DNA of 64,000 nt from Pectobacterium parmentieri (GTDB lineage Bacteria; Pseudomonadota; Gammaproteobacteria; Enterobacterales; Enterobacteriaceae): assembly GCF_001742145.1 (NCBI RefSeq), contig NZ_CP015749.1, positions 4,278,001 through 4,342,000 of the forward strand, in the 5' to 3' direction. A program made the translations under genes and the position numbers. The notes beneath the pieces are model-generated. The model was not told the DNA's origin. It ran no database searches and saw only the letters and a program-made list of their open reading frames with translations. Of this stretch, positions 25,489-36,689 are shown one piece after another; the first letter of the stretch is position 1, and every line of letters begins with the position of its first letter.

Positions 25489-26130
25489 ATGAAAGCCTAC
25501 CAGCGCCAGTTTATTGAGTTTGCACTCAGCAAGCAGGTATTGAAGTTCGGCGAGTTTACGCTGAAATCCGGGCGTATCAGTCCCTATTTCTTTAACGCCG
25601 GGCTGTTTAATACCGGGCGCGACCTGGCCTTACTGGGGCGTTTTTATGCTGAAGCTTTGGTTGATTCCGGTGTGGAGTTCGATCTGCTGTTCGGGCCAGC
25701 CTATAAAGGTATTCCTATTGCCACCACTGCCGCGGTAGCGCTGGCAGAACATCACGATCGCGATCTGCCGTACTGTTTTAACCGCAAAGAAGCCAAAGAT
25801 CACGGTGAGGGTGGCAGCCTGGTCGGTAGCCCATTGCAGGGCCGCGTGATGCTGGTTGATGACGTGATTACGGCAGGCACGGCGATTCGTGAATCGATGG
25901 AAATCATCGGTGCGCACGGTGCGACGCTGGCAGGTGTGATGATTGCGCTGGATCGTCAAGAGCGTGGCCGTGCCGATCTGTCTGCCATTCAGGAAGTTGA
26001 GCGCGACTACCAGTGTAAGGTGATTTCGATTATTACGTTGACGGATTTGATCGCCTATCTGGCAGAAAAGCCGGAAATGGCGGCGCATCTGGATGCGGTG
26101 AAAGCCTATCGTGAGCACTACGGGATTTAA
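25489..26130 (+). CDS. pyrE: Orotate phosphoribosyltransferase
   Basis: The 213-residue product has the PRPP-binding signature [17 protein letters not shown] and the [10 protein letters not shown] substrate loop. It converts orotate and PRPP to orotidine 5'-phosphate in pyrimidine synthesis as a dimer. GAGGAG precedes the ATG. Expression is probably tuned by the attenuator between rph and pyrE. Confidence 0.97.
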   Translation: MKAYQRQFIEFALSKQVLKFGEFTLKSGRISPYFFNAGLFNTGRDLALLGRFYAEALVDSGVEFDLLFGPAYKGIPIATTAAVALAEHHDRDLPYCFNRKEAKDHGEGGSLVGSPLQGRVMLVDDVITAGTAIRESMEIIGAHGATLAGVMIALDRQERGRADLSAIQEVERDYQCKVISIITLTDLIAYLAEKPEMAAHLDAVKAYREHYGI

Positions 26131-26145
26131 TGTTATCAATCAGGG

Positions 26146-26176
26146 TTCCGCCAGAAATATCTGGCGGAATCTTATT
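26146..26176. terminator. Bidirectional terminator between pyrE and slmA
   Basis: TTCCGCCAGA pairs TCTGGCGGAA around AATA, followed by TCTTATTT on the plus strand. It serves convergent pyrE and slmA. Confidence 0.8.
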
Positions 26177-26221
26177 TATTTAGGTGCTGTACAAGTTAAA
26201 TCGCGGTGCGATAAATCACGT

Positions 26222-26818
26222 TTAGTTTAGCTGTGCGGCCAACAGCGGCCAGCGGGTATCGAATTCTTGCGTCGGACGATAGCGGAATTCAGAGCGAATA
26301 AAGCGCGACAGCATCCCTTCACAAAACGCTAATAACTGGCTAGCCAACAGCGTTTCATCATGTTGGAAACCTTTGCCATCGCGTAGCTTATGCTCGCGTA
26401 ATACCTGACGTAACTGCGATTCAATACGCTCAAACAGTTGGTTAATACGCCCCTGCAGGCGATCCTGTTCAAACATCAGCGCGTGACCTGTCATGATACG
26501 AGTCAGACCAGGATTCCGTTCCGCAAACCCTAAAATCAGCAGCAAAATCAGACGAAGACGATTAAACGTTTCTTTTTCGTCTTGCAGAATCAGGTTAATG
26601 CGGGTGGTCAGGCTATCCTCAATAAATTCAATCAGGCTATCAAACATCCGCGTTTTACTGGGGAAATGCCGGTAGAGCGCCGCTTCGGACACGCCAACGT
26701 TCGCAGCCAGTTTTGCCGTGGTGATGCGTTGGCTACCGTCGCTGGATTCCAGCATCTGCGCCAGCGCCTGCAAAATTTCCTCGCGGCGATTCCTTTTCGT
26801 ATTTTCTTTTTCTGCCAT
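26222..26818 (-). CDS. slmA: Nucleoid occlusion factor SlmA
   Basis: This TetR-fold protein of 198 residues starts [20 protein letters not shown], with the DNA-binding helices [24 protein letters not shown] at about 32-56. SlmA binds specific chromosomal sites and blocks FtsZ ring assembly over the nucleoid. The open frame extends upstream to 27085, but the start at 26818 gives the conserved N-terminus. It follows dut on the same strand, with a 118-nt gap. Confidence 0.96.
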
Positions 26819-26936
26819 GTCTGAAAAGACCCTTGCTAAATATTTGACTGACAAGCACCCGTTAGTGCCACAGTCGCCATTTCCTCTTGGATAGGTGCTG
26901 TGGCTTATATGAATTTTATGGGGTGGCTGGAGCGCG

Positions 26937-27395
26937 TTAGCTACGGCCGGAGTGGCCGAAGCCGCCTTCTCCACGTTCGCTGCCGACGAAATCTTCGACC
27001 AGATTAAATTCGGCCTGAACGACGGGCACAAAAACCATCTGTGCGATGCGCTCGCCCGGTTCAACCGTAAACGACTGTTGACCACGGTTCCAGACGGAAA
27101 CCATTAGTTGCCCTTGATAGTCTGAATCGATCAGACCAACCAGATTCCCCAGCACTACGCCGTGTTTATGGCCTAGCCCAGAACGAGGCAGAATAACCGC
27201 CGCTAGCCCGGTATCGGCAATGTGAATCGCCAGCCCGGTTGGAATCAGAGTAGTTTCTCCGGCTTTGAGTTCAATCGCCTGATCCAGACAGGCACGCAGA
27301 TCGAGCCCGGCAGAACCCGGTGTGGCATAGGTTGGTAACGGGAATTGTTGCCCAACGCGTGGGTCAACAATCTTAACGTCGATTTTTTTCATCAT
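26937..27395 (-). CDS. dut: dUTP diphosphatase
   Basis: The 152-residue protein has all trimeric dUTPase motifs: [39 protein letters not shown], and the C-terminal GEGGFGHSG arm that closes the active site. It hydrolyses dUTP to dUMP and pyrophosphate. Two adjacent ATGs are possible (27395 or 27392). Its start overlaps the end of coaBC by 23 nt, the usual enterobacterial arrangement. Confidence 0.97.
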
Positions 27396-28620
27396 AACGG
27401 CTGATAATCTCGTCGATTAATTTTTGGCCAAGAAGACGTTTGTCGCACTGCGGCAACGGCGTGTCTCCATCTTGCCAAAAAAGGTGTAACGCATTGGTTT
27501 CACTGTTAAAACCATGCCCGGAAAGAGAGACGTTGTTCGCGCAAATCAGGTCCAGTTTTTTACGCGCCAGTTTCTGCCGGGCGTATTCTTCCACATTCTG
27601 GGTTTCGGCAGCAAACCCGACAACATAAGGACGATTTTTCGTCATCGCGGCGACACCGGCGATAATATCTGGATTTTTGACCAGAGTGAGAGTCATTTCA
27701 TCACCCTGCTGGTTCTGTTTTTTAATCTTCTCATCGGCGATGTGTTTGGCGCGGTAGTCTGCAACTGCAGCACAACCGATAACAATGTGCTGCCGTGCTG
27801 CGTGTTCCATCACAGCATGCTCCATCTCCAGCGCGCTGCCGACATCAATACGCGTGACGCCCTGCGGTGTAGCAAGCGAGACGGGGCCGCTTACCAGTGT
27901 GACGTTAGCGCCACGGGCAGCAGCGGCCTGCGCAATAGCAAAGCCCATTTTCCCAGAGCTGTGGTTGGTGATAAAGCGAACCGGGTCCAGTGCTTCTCTC
28001 GTCGGCCCAGCGGTGACCAGAATGTTCAGATGTTGCAGATCGTTGATGGCAGAAAAATGACGCTGCGCCTGCCCAACAATGTCCATCGGGTCGATCATGC
28101 GGCCTGGCCCAACATCGCCACACGCCTGACTGCCGCTATCCGGCCCCCAGATCGGCAAGCCTCGCGCGGCCAGCGTGCGCAGGTTGTCCTGCGTGGGTTC
28201 TGCGCGATACATCTGCTGGTTCATCGCAGGGACAACGGCGATACGGGCGGATGTCGCCAGGCAAAGGGTGGTCAACAGGTCGTTTGCCATGCCAGCGGCG
28301 ACGCGGGCAATCAGGTCGGCGGTGGCGGGGGCAAGAATGACTAAATCAGCCCATTTCCCTAACTCGATGTGGCCCATTGAGGCTTCTGCTGCGGGATCTA
28401 ACAGGTCGTCTGATACGGGATAGCCAGAGACGGCTTGTAGCGTCAGTGGAGTGATGAAAGCTTTAGCGGCAGAGGTCATGACAACCCGAACGTCGGCTCC
28501 GCCATCGCGCAGGCGCCGTACCAGTTCCGGGCACTTATACGCAGCAATGCCGCCGCTGATACCCAGCACGATTCGTTTGCCGGAGAGTGCATTCAGGCTG
28601 GAAAATTCCGTCATCATCAT
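27373..28620 (-). CDS. coaBC: Bifunctional phosphopantothenoylcysteine decarboxylase / phosphopantothenate-cysteine ligase
   Basis: The N-terminal flavoprotein CoaC domain shows [16 protein letters not shown], an [13 protein letters not shown] histidine region and PAMNQQMY. The C-terminal CoaB ligase domain shows [24 protein letters not shown] and the CTP/Lys motif region KIKKQ. It carries out two steps of coenzyme A synthesis. Three consecutive ATGs (28620, 28617, 28614) are possible starts after a weak GGA. The protein carries a few more N-terminal residues than E. coli Dfp. A longer frame to 28650 lacks support. Confidence 0.95.
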   Translation of the reverse strand: MMMTEFSSLNALSGKRIVLGISGGIAAYKCPELVRRLRDGGADVRVVMTSAAKAFITPLTLQAVSGYPVSDDLLDPAAEASMGHIELGKWADLVILAPATADLIARVAAGMANDLLTTLCLATSARIAVVPAMNQQMYRAEPTQDNLRTLAARGLPIWGPDSGSQACGDVGPGRMIDPMDIVGQAQRHFSAINDLQHLNILVTAGPTREALDPVRFITNHSSGKMGFAIAQAAAARGANVTLVSGPVSLATPQGVTRIDVGSALEMEHAVMEHAARQHIVIGCAAVADYRAKHIADEKIKKQNQQGDEMTLTLVKNPDIIAGVAAMTKNRPYVVGFAAETQNVEEYARQKLARKKLDLICANNVSLSGHGFNSETNALHLFWQDGDTPLPQCDKRLLGQKLIDEIISRYDEKNRR

Positions 28621-28803
28621 GGTCCGATTAAAAGTCCGAAGAGGCGTCATTTTATCATAACCTTGCGGTCAGATAAGAATCTTAAGGTTGTTGCCAGGGT
28701 TTCCCTAAGAAGATTGCGAGGCACTTCGCAGCCTTTTATCGGCGATATCGTCCTGTTTTTGCTGGTGTGACATGATGTTGTTGAGCGGTACAGGGAGAGG
28801 CTG

Positions 28804-29469
28804 ATGGGTTGGGAAAAGGGATTGGCACCACGTGAAAAACTGGTGCGTTTAGGTGCGGAATCGCTGACGGATGCCGAACTGCTGGCGATTTTTCTACGCA
28901 CAGGGCTACCCGGTGTGCATGTGATGCAGTTGGCAGAGGGATTATTGGCGCAGTTTGGGTCGCTCTATCAACTTATGATGGCCGATCAGTCTGCGTTTCA
29001 CAGTGCCAGAGGTGTAGGAATATCAAAATATACGCAGCTTAAGGCGATCGCAGAGCTGTCGCGGCGGCTGTTTTTCTCCCGCCTGGCGAAAGAGGATGCG
29101 ATGCTAAACCCGGAAGCGACCGGTCAATATCTGCAGTTGCTGCTGTCGCGACGTGAGCGCGAGGTTTTTTTAGTCCTGTTTTTGGATAATCAGCATCATG
29201 TTATTCGCCATCAGGAGATGTTTGTTGGTACGATTAACAGTGTGGAAGTACACCCGCGTGAAATTGTGCGTGAAGCGCTAAAGGCGAATGCCGCCGCGCT
29301 GATTTTGGCGCATAATCATCCGTCGGGAAAAGCGGAGCCGAGTCAGGCTGACCGTGCGATAACCGAACAGATTGTCAAAGCGTGCCTGTTAATGGAGATC
29401 CGCGTGCTCGATCATTTAGTCATTGGGCATGGCGAATACGTTTCTTTTGCCGAGCGTGGCTGGATTTAA
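28804..29469 (+). CDS. radC: RadC/MPN-domain protein
   Basis: The 221-residue product has an N-terminal helix-hairpin-helix-like part ([16 protein letters not shown]) and a C-terminal JAB/MPN metal site [15 protein letters not shown], ending [18 protein letters not shown] as in E. coli RadC. RadC proteins are not essential for repair in E. coli and their biochemical role is unsettled. GGAG lies 7 nt before the ATG. It is divergent from coaBC and upstream of rpmB, the standard enterobacterial context. Confidence 0.95.
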   Translation: MGWEKGLAPREKLVRLGAESLTDAELLAIFLRTGLPGVHVMQLAEGLLAQFGSLYQLMMADQSAFHSARGVGISKYTQLKAIAELSRRLFFSRLAKEDAMLNPEATGQYLQLLLSRREREVFLVLFLDNQHHVIRHQEMFVGTINSVEVHPREIVREALKANAAALILAHNHPSGKAEPSQADRAITEQIVKACLLMEIRVLDHLVIGHGEYVSFAERGWI

Positions 29470-29512
29470 CAGATATTTCCGCGATCCAGTGGGATCTTTA
29501 GCTGTTCGGGAC

Positions 29513-29541
29513 TTGAGCACTTACGCTTCAGAGCGTATACT
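29513..29541 (+). promoter_or_regulatory. Strong sigma-70 promoter for rpmBG
   Basis: TTGAGC (-35) and TATACT (-10) are separated by exactly 17 nt, about 165 nt before rpmB. Confidence 0.75.
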
Positions 29542-29574
29542 ACGCCACCTTTGAGAATCTTGGGTGTGGCGTTA

Positions 29575-29641
29575 AGAGCCTATCTCAGCAGGTTTATCCT
29601 GATGACAGAGTCTTTTCAGTGAAGTTGCTGAGATGGGCTCT
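29575..29641 (+). promoter_or_regulatory. Long stem in the rpmB 5' leader
   Basis: A 16-bp stem at 29575-29590 and 29626-29641 (AGAGCCTATCTCAGCA against its inverse with one G-U pair) encloses 35 nt. It should form in the rpmBG mRNA leader about 25 nt after the predicted transcript start. It could be a processing site, a protein-binding site for feedback control, or an inserted palindromic repeat. Confidence 0.5.
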
Positions 29642-29685
29642 AAAGCCTGACGAGGCGGTCAAACCCTATACGAAGCTCGAGCTGA

Positions 29686-29943
<258 letters not shown>

Positions 29944-29951
29944 GGAACTGA

Positions 29952-30122
<171 letters not shown>

Positions 30123-30139
30123 TTTTTGCTCCTTTATGA

Positions 30140-30167
30140 AAAACCCGGCCTTGGCCGGGTTTTTTTT
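30140..30167 (+). terminator. Terminator of rpmBG
   Basis: ACCCGGCC pairs GGCCGGGT around TT, flanked by A and T runs (eight T residues on the plus strand). Confidence 0.93.
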
Positions 30168-30328
30168 GGTAAATGCTAGCCAGTATCTCTTGAGCTGTTT
30201 AACCGATTTGTTTTCACTACCGTGGGAAAATATGCCAGCGGTAGCGCTGTTTCCCGCGGCATTGCGGGCCGCCACAGATGATATCTTGTTGTGTATGCTA
30301 ATGTAGCCACCTTTATCAGGAGACGCAC

Positions 30329-31138
30329 ATGCCTGAATTACCTGAGGTTGAAACCAGTCGCCGGGGAATTTCACCCTATCTCGTCGGCCATACCATCCTT
30401 TATGCAGAAGTGAGGAATTCGCGCCTGCGCTGGCCGGTATCGGCTGAAATTCTTTCACTAAGCGATGAGCCTGTGCTAAGCGTGCGTCGACGGGCAAAAT
30501 ACCTGCTGATTGAGCTCACTCGTGGCTGGATTATCGTGCATCTTGGTATGTCTGGCAGCCTGCGGGTGTTGCCGGAATATACCGAACCTGAAAAGCACGA
30601 TCATGTTGATTTGGTGATGGACAGCGGTAAAGTGCTGCGTTACACCGATCCCCGACGTTTTGGTGCCTGGCTGTGGACGGATAATCTAGAAACCTGCTCG
30701 GTATTGGCACATCTGGGGCCGGAGCCATTAGAGGCGGAATTCTCCTCGGATTATCTCTATCAGGCTTCACGAAATAAAAAAACGGCGATCAAACAGTGGA
30801 TTATGGATAACAAAGTGGTGGTTGGCGTAGGTAATATTTACGCAAGCGAATCGTTGTTTGCTGCTGGTATCCACCCTGACAGAGCGGCCGGATCGTTAAA
30901 TGAAAGCGATGCAACGGTATTGGTTCGCGTGATTAAACAGGTGCTACAGCTTTCGATTGAGCAGGGTGGCACGACGCTGCGTGACTTTTTGCAATCAGAT
31001 GGTAAGCCCGGTTATTTCGCGCAGGAGCTACGAGTCTATGGCCGCAGCGGCGAACCTTGCCGGACATGTGGGACACCAATAGAAACCGCGAAACATGGGC
31101 AGCGTAGCACTTTTTTTTGTCGCTGTTGTCAGCATTAA
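30329..31138 (+). CDS. mutM: Formamidopyrimidine-DNA glycosylase
   Basis: The 269-residue product starts [13 protein letters not shown], with the catalytic N-terminal proline (after Met removal) and Glu. A helix-two-turn-helix region with [20 protein letters not shown] follows, and a C-terminal zinc finger with CRTCG and FCRCCQ. It removes 8-oxoguanine and other oxidised bases and nicks the abasic site. It follows rpmBG but has its own spacer beyond the terminator. Confidence 0.97.
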   Translation: MPELPEVETSRRGISPYLVGHTILYAEVRNSRLRWPVSAEILSLSDEPVLSVRRRAKYLLIELTRGWIIVHLGMSGSLRVLPEYTEPEKHDHVDLVMDSGKVLRYTDPRRFGAWLWTDNLETCSVLAHLGPEPLEAEFSSDYLYQASRNKKTAIKQWIMDNKVVVGVGNIYASESLFAAGIHPDRAAGSLNESDATVLVRVIKQVLQLSIEQGGTTLRDFLQSDGKPGYFAQELRVYGRSGEPCRTCGTPIETAKHGQRSTFFCRCCQH

Positions 31139-31191
31139 TATCATTTAATTCAGCTTTTGTCGCTTAAATATAAGATGCTTTAGAGGGCATT

Positions 31192-32181
31192 ATGAGTCGT
31201 GTGGATATCAGTGTCATTGTTCCTATTTATAACTGTGAAGAGTACATCGAGCCTCTTTTTTCGTCGTTGCTTGCTCAGGATAATGTCGCTTTTGAAATTA
31301 TTGCAGTGAATGATGGTTCCACAGATGGCAGTCTTCTGAAATTGAATGAAATAGGCAAGTCGGCTACGAATTTGATTATTGTCAGCCAAGAGAATAAAGG
31401 GTTGTCTGAGGCGAGAAATACAGGAATTCGGCACGCCAGTGGGGAGTGGATTGCATTCGTAGATGGTGATGACTGGTTGGAAAAAAGTACGCTATCGACA
31501 TGGTTTGAAAAAGCGCAGGAACAACGTCTCGATCTATTGATAGGCAACGGTTTTAAGTTTAATGAAAACCCAGAACAAGAAGTAAAAGAGCCTATTCAGA
31601 CAAAGCAACCTTGGGATGAGGTAATTAGCGGAGACGAATGGATCATTCGTAGCGTAAGAAATAACGAATGGTGCCATTTTGCATGGTTGCAGCTAATACA
31701 CCGCGATATCATTTCATTGAATAAATTAAGCTTTATCCCGGATATGATGCATGAAGATATTCTATGGACGGCAAATTTAGCGCTGGTAGCTAAACGAGTA
31801 GGTTTTTGTGAAAAAGTAGGCTATGGCTATCGAAGGGGTAATGCGAATTCGATCACAAAATCCGTGTCGATTGAGAAAATATCACGCAGAGCAAACAGTT
31901 ATATTGACATCATGCATGGCCTGGTTGACCTTGCTAACCTGAAAAAAGACAACGTTATTTTAAATAAAGCATTAACTCGTCATACCAACCGAGAGAGTCG
32001 CCATTTTTTTGGGCTTTTGCGTAAAAAAATATCGTCTCATTCTATGCGGAAACAATTAGCCCAGAAATTCATGGCTACTGGTATCGGTAAGAATTTATTC
32101 AAGGGAATGGGTTCATTTAATGATTTTTGGTATGCCCTACGTTTCAATCTTACTGTTTATCTATTTTCAAAGAAAAAATAG
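31192..32181 (+). CDS. Family 2 glycosyltransferase, WaaH/YibD-like
   Basis: A GT-A domain is visible at the N-terminus: VIVPIYNCEEYI, the nucleotide-binding NDGSTDGS (residues about 41-48) and the metal-binding FVDGDDW (about 90-96). The later WCHFAWLQLIHRD and MMHEDILWTANLA segments resemble E. coli YibD/WaaH, which adds glucuronic acid to the outer heptose of the LPS core under phosphate limitation. A similar core-decorating role is likely given the neighbouring coaD-waaA locus, but the sugar is unknown. It converges on coaD with only 5 nt between stops. Confidence 0.75.
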   Translation: MSRVDISVIVPIYNCEEYIEPLFSSLLAQDNVAFEIIAVNDGSTDGSLLKLNEIGKSATNLIIVSQENKGLSEARNTGIRHASGEWIAFVDGDDWLEKSTLSTWFEKAQEQRLDLLIGNGFKFNENPEQEVKEPIQTKQPWDEVISGDEWIIRSVRNNEWCHFAWLQLIHRDIISLNKLSFIPDMMHEDILWTANLALVAKRVGFCEKVGYGYRRGNANSITKSVSIEKISRRANSYIDIMHGLVDLANLKKDNVILNKALTRHTNRESRHFFGLLRKKISSHSMRKQLAQKFMATGIGKNLFKGMGSFNDFWYALRFNLTVYLFSKKK

Positions 32182-32186
32182 TTTCA

Positions 32187-32687
<501 letters not shown>

Positions 32688-32711
32688 TTATTCACAATCT
32701 CGGTAGCTACT

Positions 32712-33989
32712 TCACTGTGTCCGCTGGGGCAAATAAGGCTCCAATAGCGTTAGCAGCATCTGTAGCGCACCCTGATTTTGGTGTAATACTTCTACGGCAT
32801 GTCGACCATAGTAGAGACGATAGTCTTCGTCAGCGAGCAGTTTTCCCACTTCTCTTCCCAGTGAGTCTGCATCGGTCACGGTAATCAACCCATCAGCTTG
32901 ATCGAGTTTGTTGCAGATGTCTTTGAAATTGAAAGTGTGTGGTCCCATCAAGACTGGAATGGCGTGGGCCGCAGCCTCTAGCGGATTATGTCCGCCACGC
33001 TCAACTAAGCTCCCACCAACAAACGCCAGATCGGCGATGCCGTACAACAACATCAGCTCACCCATGGTGTCACCAATTACCACCTGCGTGTTCGCAGAAG
33101 GCTGCTCACCACCGCTGCGCAGCGTGTAGGTGAATCCCTGAGTTTCTGCCAGCGCCTGTGTGGTAGAGAAACGTTCTGGGTGACGAGGCACAAGTATCAA
33201 TAATAAGTCAGGGTAAGTGCCAAGCAACTGGCGGTGAGCGGCCAGAACGATTTCTTCTTCACCTTCATGTGTGCTGGTCGCTATCCATACTGGACGGTGT
33301 GGCGCCCATTGGCGGCGTAATGTAATCGCTCGTGCTGCCAGTTCCGGTGTCACGGAAATATCAAATTTGAGGCTACCAGTCACTTTCAGGCTTGAACGCT
33401 TCAGGCCAAGATCGATAAATCGATTCCCATCTTCCTGATTCTGTGCGGCGACAAGGGTAATGCGCCGTAAGATATGGCGCATTAGTTTCCCGATCTTTTT
33501 ATAACCAGCAGCAGAACGCTCAGACAGCCGTGCATTTGCAATGACCAGCGGAATGTCGCGTTTATGTAGTTCCGCGATCATGTTTGGCCACAGCTCAGTT
33601 TCCATAATGATGACGATCTTCGGGCGAACCTGGTCAAAAAAGCGTTTCAGAGCACAGGGCAAATCATAAGGTAGATAAACGTGATAGACCGTGTCGCCAA
33701 AAGCCGAACGCACGCGCTCGGAGCCAGTTGGCGTCATGGTTGTCACCGTGATCGGCAGATTGGGATAACGATGGCGCAGTGCCCTCACCAAGGGAATGGC
33801 GGCCAGTGTTTCACCCACCGAAACGGAATGCAGCATGATACCGTCTGGTTTAACCTTCTCTGCACAAAAACCGTAGCGTTCACCCCAGCGTCGGCGATAG
33901 GCAGGTGCCTTGCGGCCACGAAGCCAAAGGCGGAGCCAAATCAACGGTTGGATGAGGTACAGGATGATGGTGTAGAGAGTTTGTAACAT
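32712..33989 (-). CDS. waaA: 3-deoxy-D-manno-octulosonate (Kdo) transferase
   Basis: The 425-residue GT30 enzyme has an N-terminal membrane anchor (LYTIILYLIQPLIW), the HSVSVGE catalytic region, METELWPN, and the C-terminal nucleotide site with FVGGSLVERGGHNPLE. It transfers Kdo residues from CMP-Kdo to lipid IVA at the inner membrane. All LPS core genes upstream lie on the same strand, so it may be read both from its own promoter and from the long waa operon. Confidence 0.97.
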   Translation of the reverse strand: MLQTLYTIILYLIQPLIWLRLWLRGRKAPAYRRRWGERYGFCAEKVKPDGIMLHSVSVGETLAAIPLVRALRHRYPNLPITVTTMTPTGSERVRSAFGDTVYHVYLPYDLPCALKRFFDQVRPKIVIIMETELWPNMIAELHKRDIPLVIANARLSERSAAGYKKIGKLMRHILRRITLVAAQNQEDGNRFIDLGLKRSSLKVTGSLKFDISVTPELAARAITLRRQWAPHRPVWIATSTHEGEEEIVLAAHRQLLGTYPDLLLILVPRHPERFSTTQALAETQGFTYTLRSGGEQPSANTQVVIGDTMGELMLLYGIADLAFVGGSLVERGGHNPLEAAAHAIPVLMGPHTFNFKDICNKLDQADGLITVTDADSLGREVGKLLADEDYRLYYGRHAVEVLHQNQGALQMLLTLLEPYLPQRTQ

Positions 33990-34111
33990 AAGATCTACTG
34001 TTATCAGTTATCGCTGGGGGGATTTTATCGGGTTCGTGAGGCGATTGCTATGAGTTATCAAAATGATAGCTCTTCATATACTCAAAGATTTAATATATTT
34101 CTATGTGATTT

Positions 34112-35365
34112 TTATGCGGGTACTGAAGACGCAAGGGAATCAGAATAATTATTTATTCCATACCCAGTGGCATAATGTAATTTATTTTTTATATTAATCC
34201 ACGTATTTTCATTTTTAGATTCTTCTATTATTATTTTTAATTGAGCTAATAACTCAGCTTTAGAGGAGAAACTGTCATTTTCCATAATGTCAAAATTTAT
34301 TTCATTTCTATCATTTTTGTATTTTAATGCAATTATATTATTCATGTAAGCATCATAATATGCAGTCGAATTATAAGTAATGACAATATCAAATTTTTTC
34401 GAATTTAGAGCATCACTCACAGAACTAGACTCATAAAATTTTAACCCGAATGACTCTGAGATTTTTCTATACTCTTCTATATCTAACCCGGGGTGTGGTT
34501 TTATTGTGACGTCAATGTTTATTTCGTTAAGGCAAGAAGATATAATGCTAATTATTTTAATATTCTCATCGCTATAAATTTTTCTAGAACATAAGAATAA
34601 AATTCTACATCTACCTTTTATTTCGTATGGGGAGAGGTTTTTTATTGGATGTGGATACCCACTAATTTTTATTTTCGCTGGGGAGATGCTACCGTACCTT
34701 AAAAACTCATCCTTTGTATATTCCCCCCAGCACAATATATAATCAGAAGGCATGTTGTCAAGAGTGACAATATCTATTTGAGGTGTGTTAGGGAATGAGT
34801 AAATAGCATGTTGCAGGGTGTATGTTGTGACATTATGTAATCTGAAATAATTATCAATAATAGCTTCTAAAGGTAATGAGCTACAAAAGCTACAATATTT
34901 TTTGTATTTCCATGATATTGATTTTTTTTGTAACAACTCTATAGTGTTTATATAGTGCAACATGGTTAGAAATAATATCAATTTGCTTTTAATTGGTAGA
35001 TCTATCTTTCTTTTAAAGAATTCGAATGTCGTAAATTTAAATCCTTTAAGAGAGAATAAAAATTCAAGTTTTGGCTTTTCCTCAACCTTGAATATGTTTT
35101 TAATATCAACTTCAGACATTGCGTGATGTATTATTTCATTATAGTCCGCTCTTTTCCCATATGGGCCCATGCTAAATAAAATATCATCATTAAATAACGG
35201 GATGGATATTTTTTGCGCAAAAAAAATGTTGATTAAATGTTTGCGGAATGATTTCTTCTGTCCATAAGATAGGCATGCTATATCAAAAGACATTATGTTG
35301 GATAAATCATATCCATTATAAATAAGAGACATTTCCTTTCTATTTTTTAGGTATTTTTTATACAT
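34112..35365 (-). CDS. Putative GT-B glycosyltransferase (polysialyltransferase/KpsS-like fold)
   Basis: The 417-residue protein is AT-rich in codon use, with no membrane segment. The C-terminal half has features of GT-B sugar-phosphate transferases: ISGYPHPIKN, ILFLCSRK, TIKPHPGLDIEEY (the HP motif) and DIVITYNSTAYYDAY, like CMP-sialate, CDP-glycerol and KpsS-type enzymes. Its place downstream of NeuB- and NeuA-like genes makes it a candidate to attach the CMP-activated sugar to LPS. Family assignment is tentative. An ATG at 35332 is an alternative start. An IS remnant separates it from the NeuA-like gene. Confidence 0.55.
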   Translation of the reverse strand: MYKKYLKNRKEMSLIYNGYDLSNIMSFDIACLSYGQKKSFRKHLINIFFAQKISIPLFNDDILFSMGPYGKRADYNEIIHHAMSEVDIKNIFKVEEKPKLEFLFSLKGFKFTTFEFFKRKIDLPIKSKLILFLTMLHYINTIELLQKKSISWKYKKYCSFCSSLPLEAIIDNYFRLHNVTTYTLQHAIYSFPNTPQIDIVTLDNMPSDYILCWGEYTKDEFLRYGSISPAKIKISGYPHPIKNLSPYEIKGRCRILFLCSRKIYSDENIKIISIISSCLNEINIDVTIKPHPGLDIEEYRKISESFGLKFYESSSVSDALNSKKFDIVITYNSTAYYDAYMNNIIALKYKNDRNEINFDIMENDSFSSKAELLAQLKIIIEESKNENTWINIKNKLHYATGYGINNYSDSLASSVPA

Positions 35366-35439
35366 TATTCCATTATCACTTTTTTAGTTATATTGTATTT
35401 TACATGACAAGAAGGTTATGTCGGTAAATGTCAATGCAG

Positions 35440-35935
35440 TTGTCGCCTTAAGTTAATTTGCGCGGCTTGTTTTTCCCGCTTTGGATTTAATGTCACGCTT
35501 TTCTGCCATTGCCAGTTTTGCGTCTGCTGTGAACAATATTTGGGTTGGCTGTTCTCGCTACTTGATAAACCTCGGTGCACCAACAACGCTTGTATGCCGC
35601 TGCAACGGTCTCGCACCAAGGTGATGTCCCACGCCCATACCTGACAGGAGCCGGATGCCCTGAGCGTAGTTGGTGGTTTTACCCGACTCTGCTTGATGTG
35701 ATGGCTGCTGTGGTGAGCTCTCCATGGCGCCGCAGTACTTGATAAAAGGTCGATTCACTCGCCAGATAAATCCCTTTATTTGCCAGTGTTGCTAGGCGCG
35801 CTTAATATCGCGGCAGGCCACCAGCTCAGCTGGCACGGGCAGTTTATCCACGCGAGAAACTTACGTTCTGAGGAAATATGTTTCATTTGTCATTTCGTCG
35901 CCCTCTGAATTCATTTTTAGGAGGAATGACAAGGA
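35440..35935 (-). mobile_element. Degenerate IS3-family transposase remnant
   Basis: On the minus strand a broken frame contains residues like ANKGIYLASESTFYQVLRR, characteristic of the orfB transposase of the IS3 family (just before its catalytic core). It is followed by shifted pieces resembling the WSWDIT and HxVxxP region. Stops and frame changes interrupt it and no intact ends were found. The 35366-35942 interval holds nothing else. It marks past insertion or recombination inside the nonulosonate-like module. Confidence 0.7.
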
Positions 35936-35942
35936 GGTCGTG

Positions 35943-36689
35943 TTAATATTTTTTAAGGTATGGACCATATATTTCCCTTCCATTTTTTGTAGACAGCAAA
36001 TAATTTATATAATCTATATCTTCTTTGTAATCTATATCAAATTTGCAAACGTTTGGGGAAACAACATAACCAATTTTTTCCCCTAAAAATTTCTTTTCAT
36101 ATTTTCCTGGGAACTTAAATAATTCACCTGAGAATATCCTAAATGACGGTTCACAATCCTGTCGTCTAACCATAGAACGGTCTTCAAACTCTTTTATTAA
36201 TGGTGTCAATATATGATTTTTTTCTTTAAATATTCTAGGGTCTTCTCTTGTGACAATGCAAATAGAGCTAAATTCTTCAGTACGATATTTTTCATATGCG
36301 TCTAAGAATGTTTTTTTATCTCTAAAAGGGTGTGTTGGGCGTAGCCAAAGAATATGGTCGGGAGGCGTAATTCCATTTACTATACATTGGTTTAAAATAT
36401 CTAAAAGAACATCCTCCTCCATAGAGTCATCTTTTGCTGCATTAGAGCTCCTAAGAAAAGGAATCTCAGCACCATATTGTTTTCCTATAACAGAATATTC
36501 ATCACTATCAGTAGAAAGAATGACTTTATTTACAAATGGTAATGACTTCGCAAACATAATTGAATGTGCAAGAAGGGGCGTGTTATCTAATGGATATATA
36601 TTCTTCCCGGGAAAACCTTTAGAGCCACATCTGGCAGGTACTACGGCCCATAAGTTATTATTTTCTATATTTATGATGTTCACTTTCAT
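35943..36689 (-). CDS. Acylneuraminate cytidylyltransferase-like CMP-sugar synthetase (NeuA family)
   Basis: The 248-residue protein has the nucleotide-binding signature WAVVPARCGSKGFPGKN, VILSTDSDEYS, the LRPTHPFRDKKTF metal/ribose region, and the C-terminal FDIDYKEDIDY segment of CMP-NeuAc/CMP-Kdo-type synthetases. It should couple a 2-keto-3-deoxy sugar to CMP. Its start overlaps the end of the NeuB fusion gene by 32 nt, so the two are translationally coupled. kdsB-type Kdo activation is a different housekeeping gene, so a dedicated second nonulosonate-like sugar is likely. Confidence 0.85.
   Translation of the reverse strand: MKVNIINIENNNLWAVVPARCGSKGFPGKNIYPLDNTPLLAHSIMFAKSLPFVNKVILSTDSDEYSVIGKQYGAEIPFLRSSNAAKDDSMEEDVLLDILNQCIVNGITPPDHILWLRPTHPFRDKKTFLDAYEKYRTEEFSSICIVTREDPRIFKEKNHILTPLIKEFEDRSMVRRQDCEPSFRIFSGELFKFPGKYEKKFLGEKIGYVVSPNVCKFDIDYKEDIDYINYLLSTKNGREIYGPYLKKY

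Noticed and set aside
27514..28344. Plus-strand frame of 276 codons opposite coaBC
   Set aside because: Cys/Arg-rich shadow of the highly conserved coaBC gene.
30180..30212. PhoP-box-like TGTTTA/TGTTTT pair before mutM
   Set aside because: Spacing is 7 nt instead of the required 5, and mutM is not a known PhoP target.
34112..34141. Possible frameshift/truncation at the end of the GT-B transferase
   Set aside because: The frame ends normally (SSVPA) before a non-coding gap to waaA; nothing downstream continues the domain.
35431..35758. Two short minus-strand frames in the IS remnant as separate proteins
   Set aside because: Both are pieces of one degenerate transposase reading frame with stops; listed as a mobile element remnant instead.
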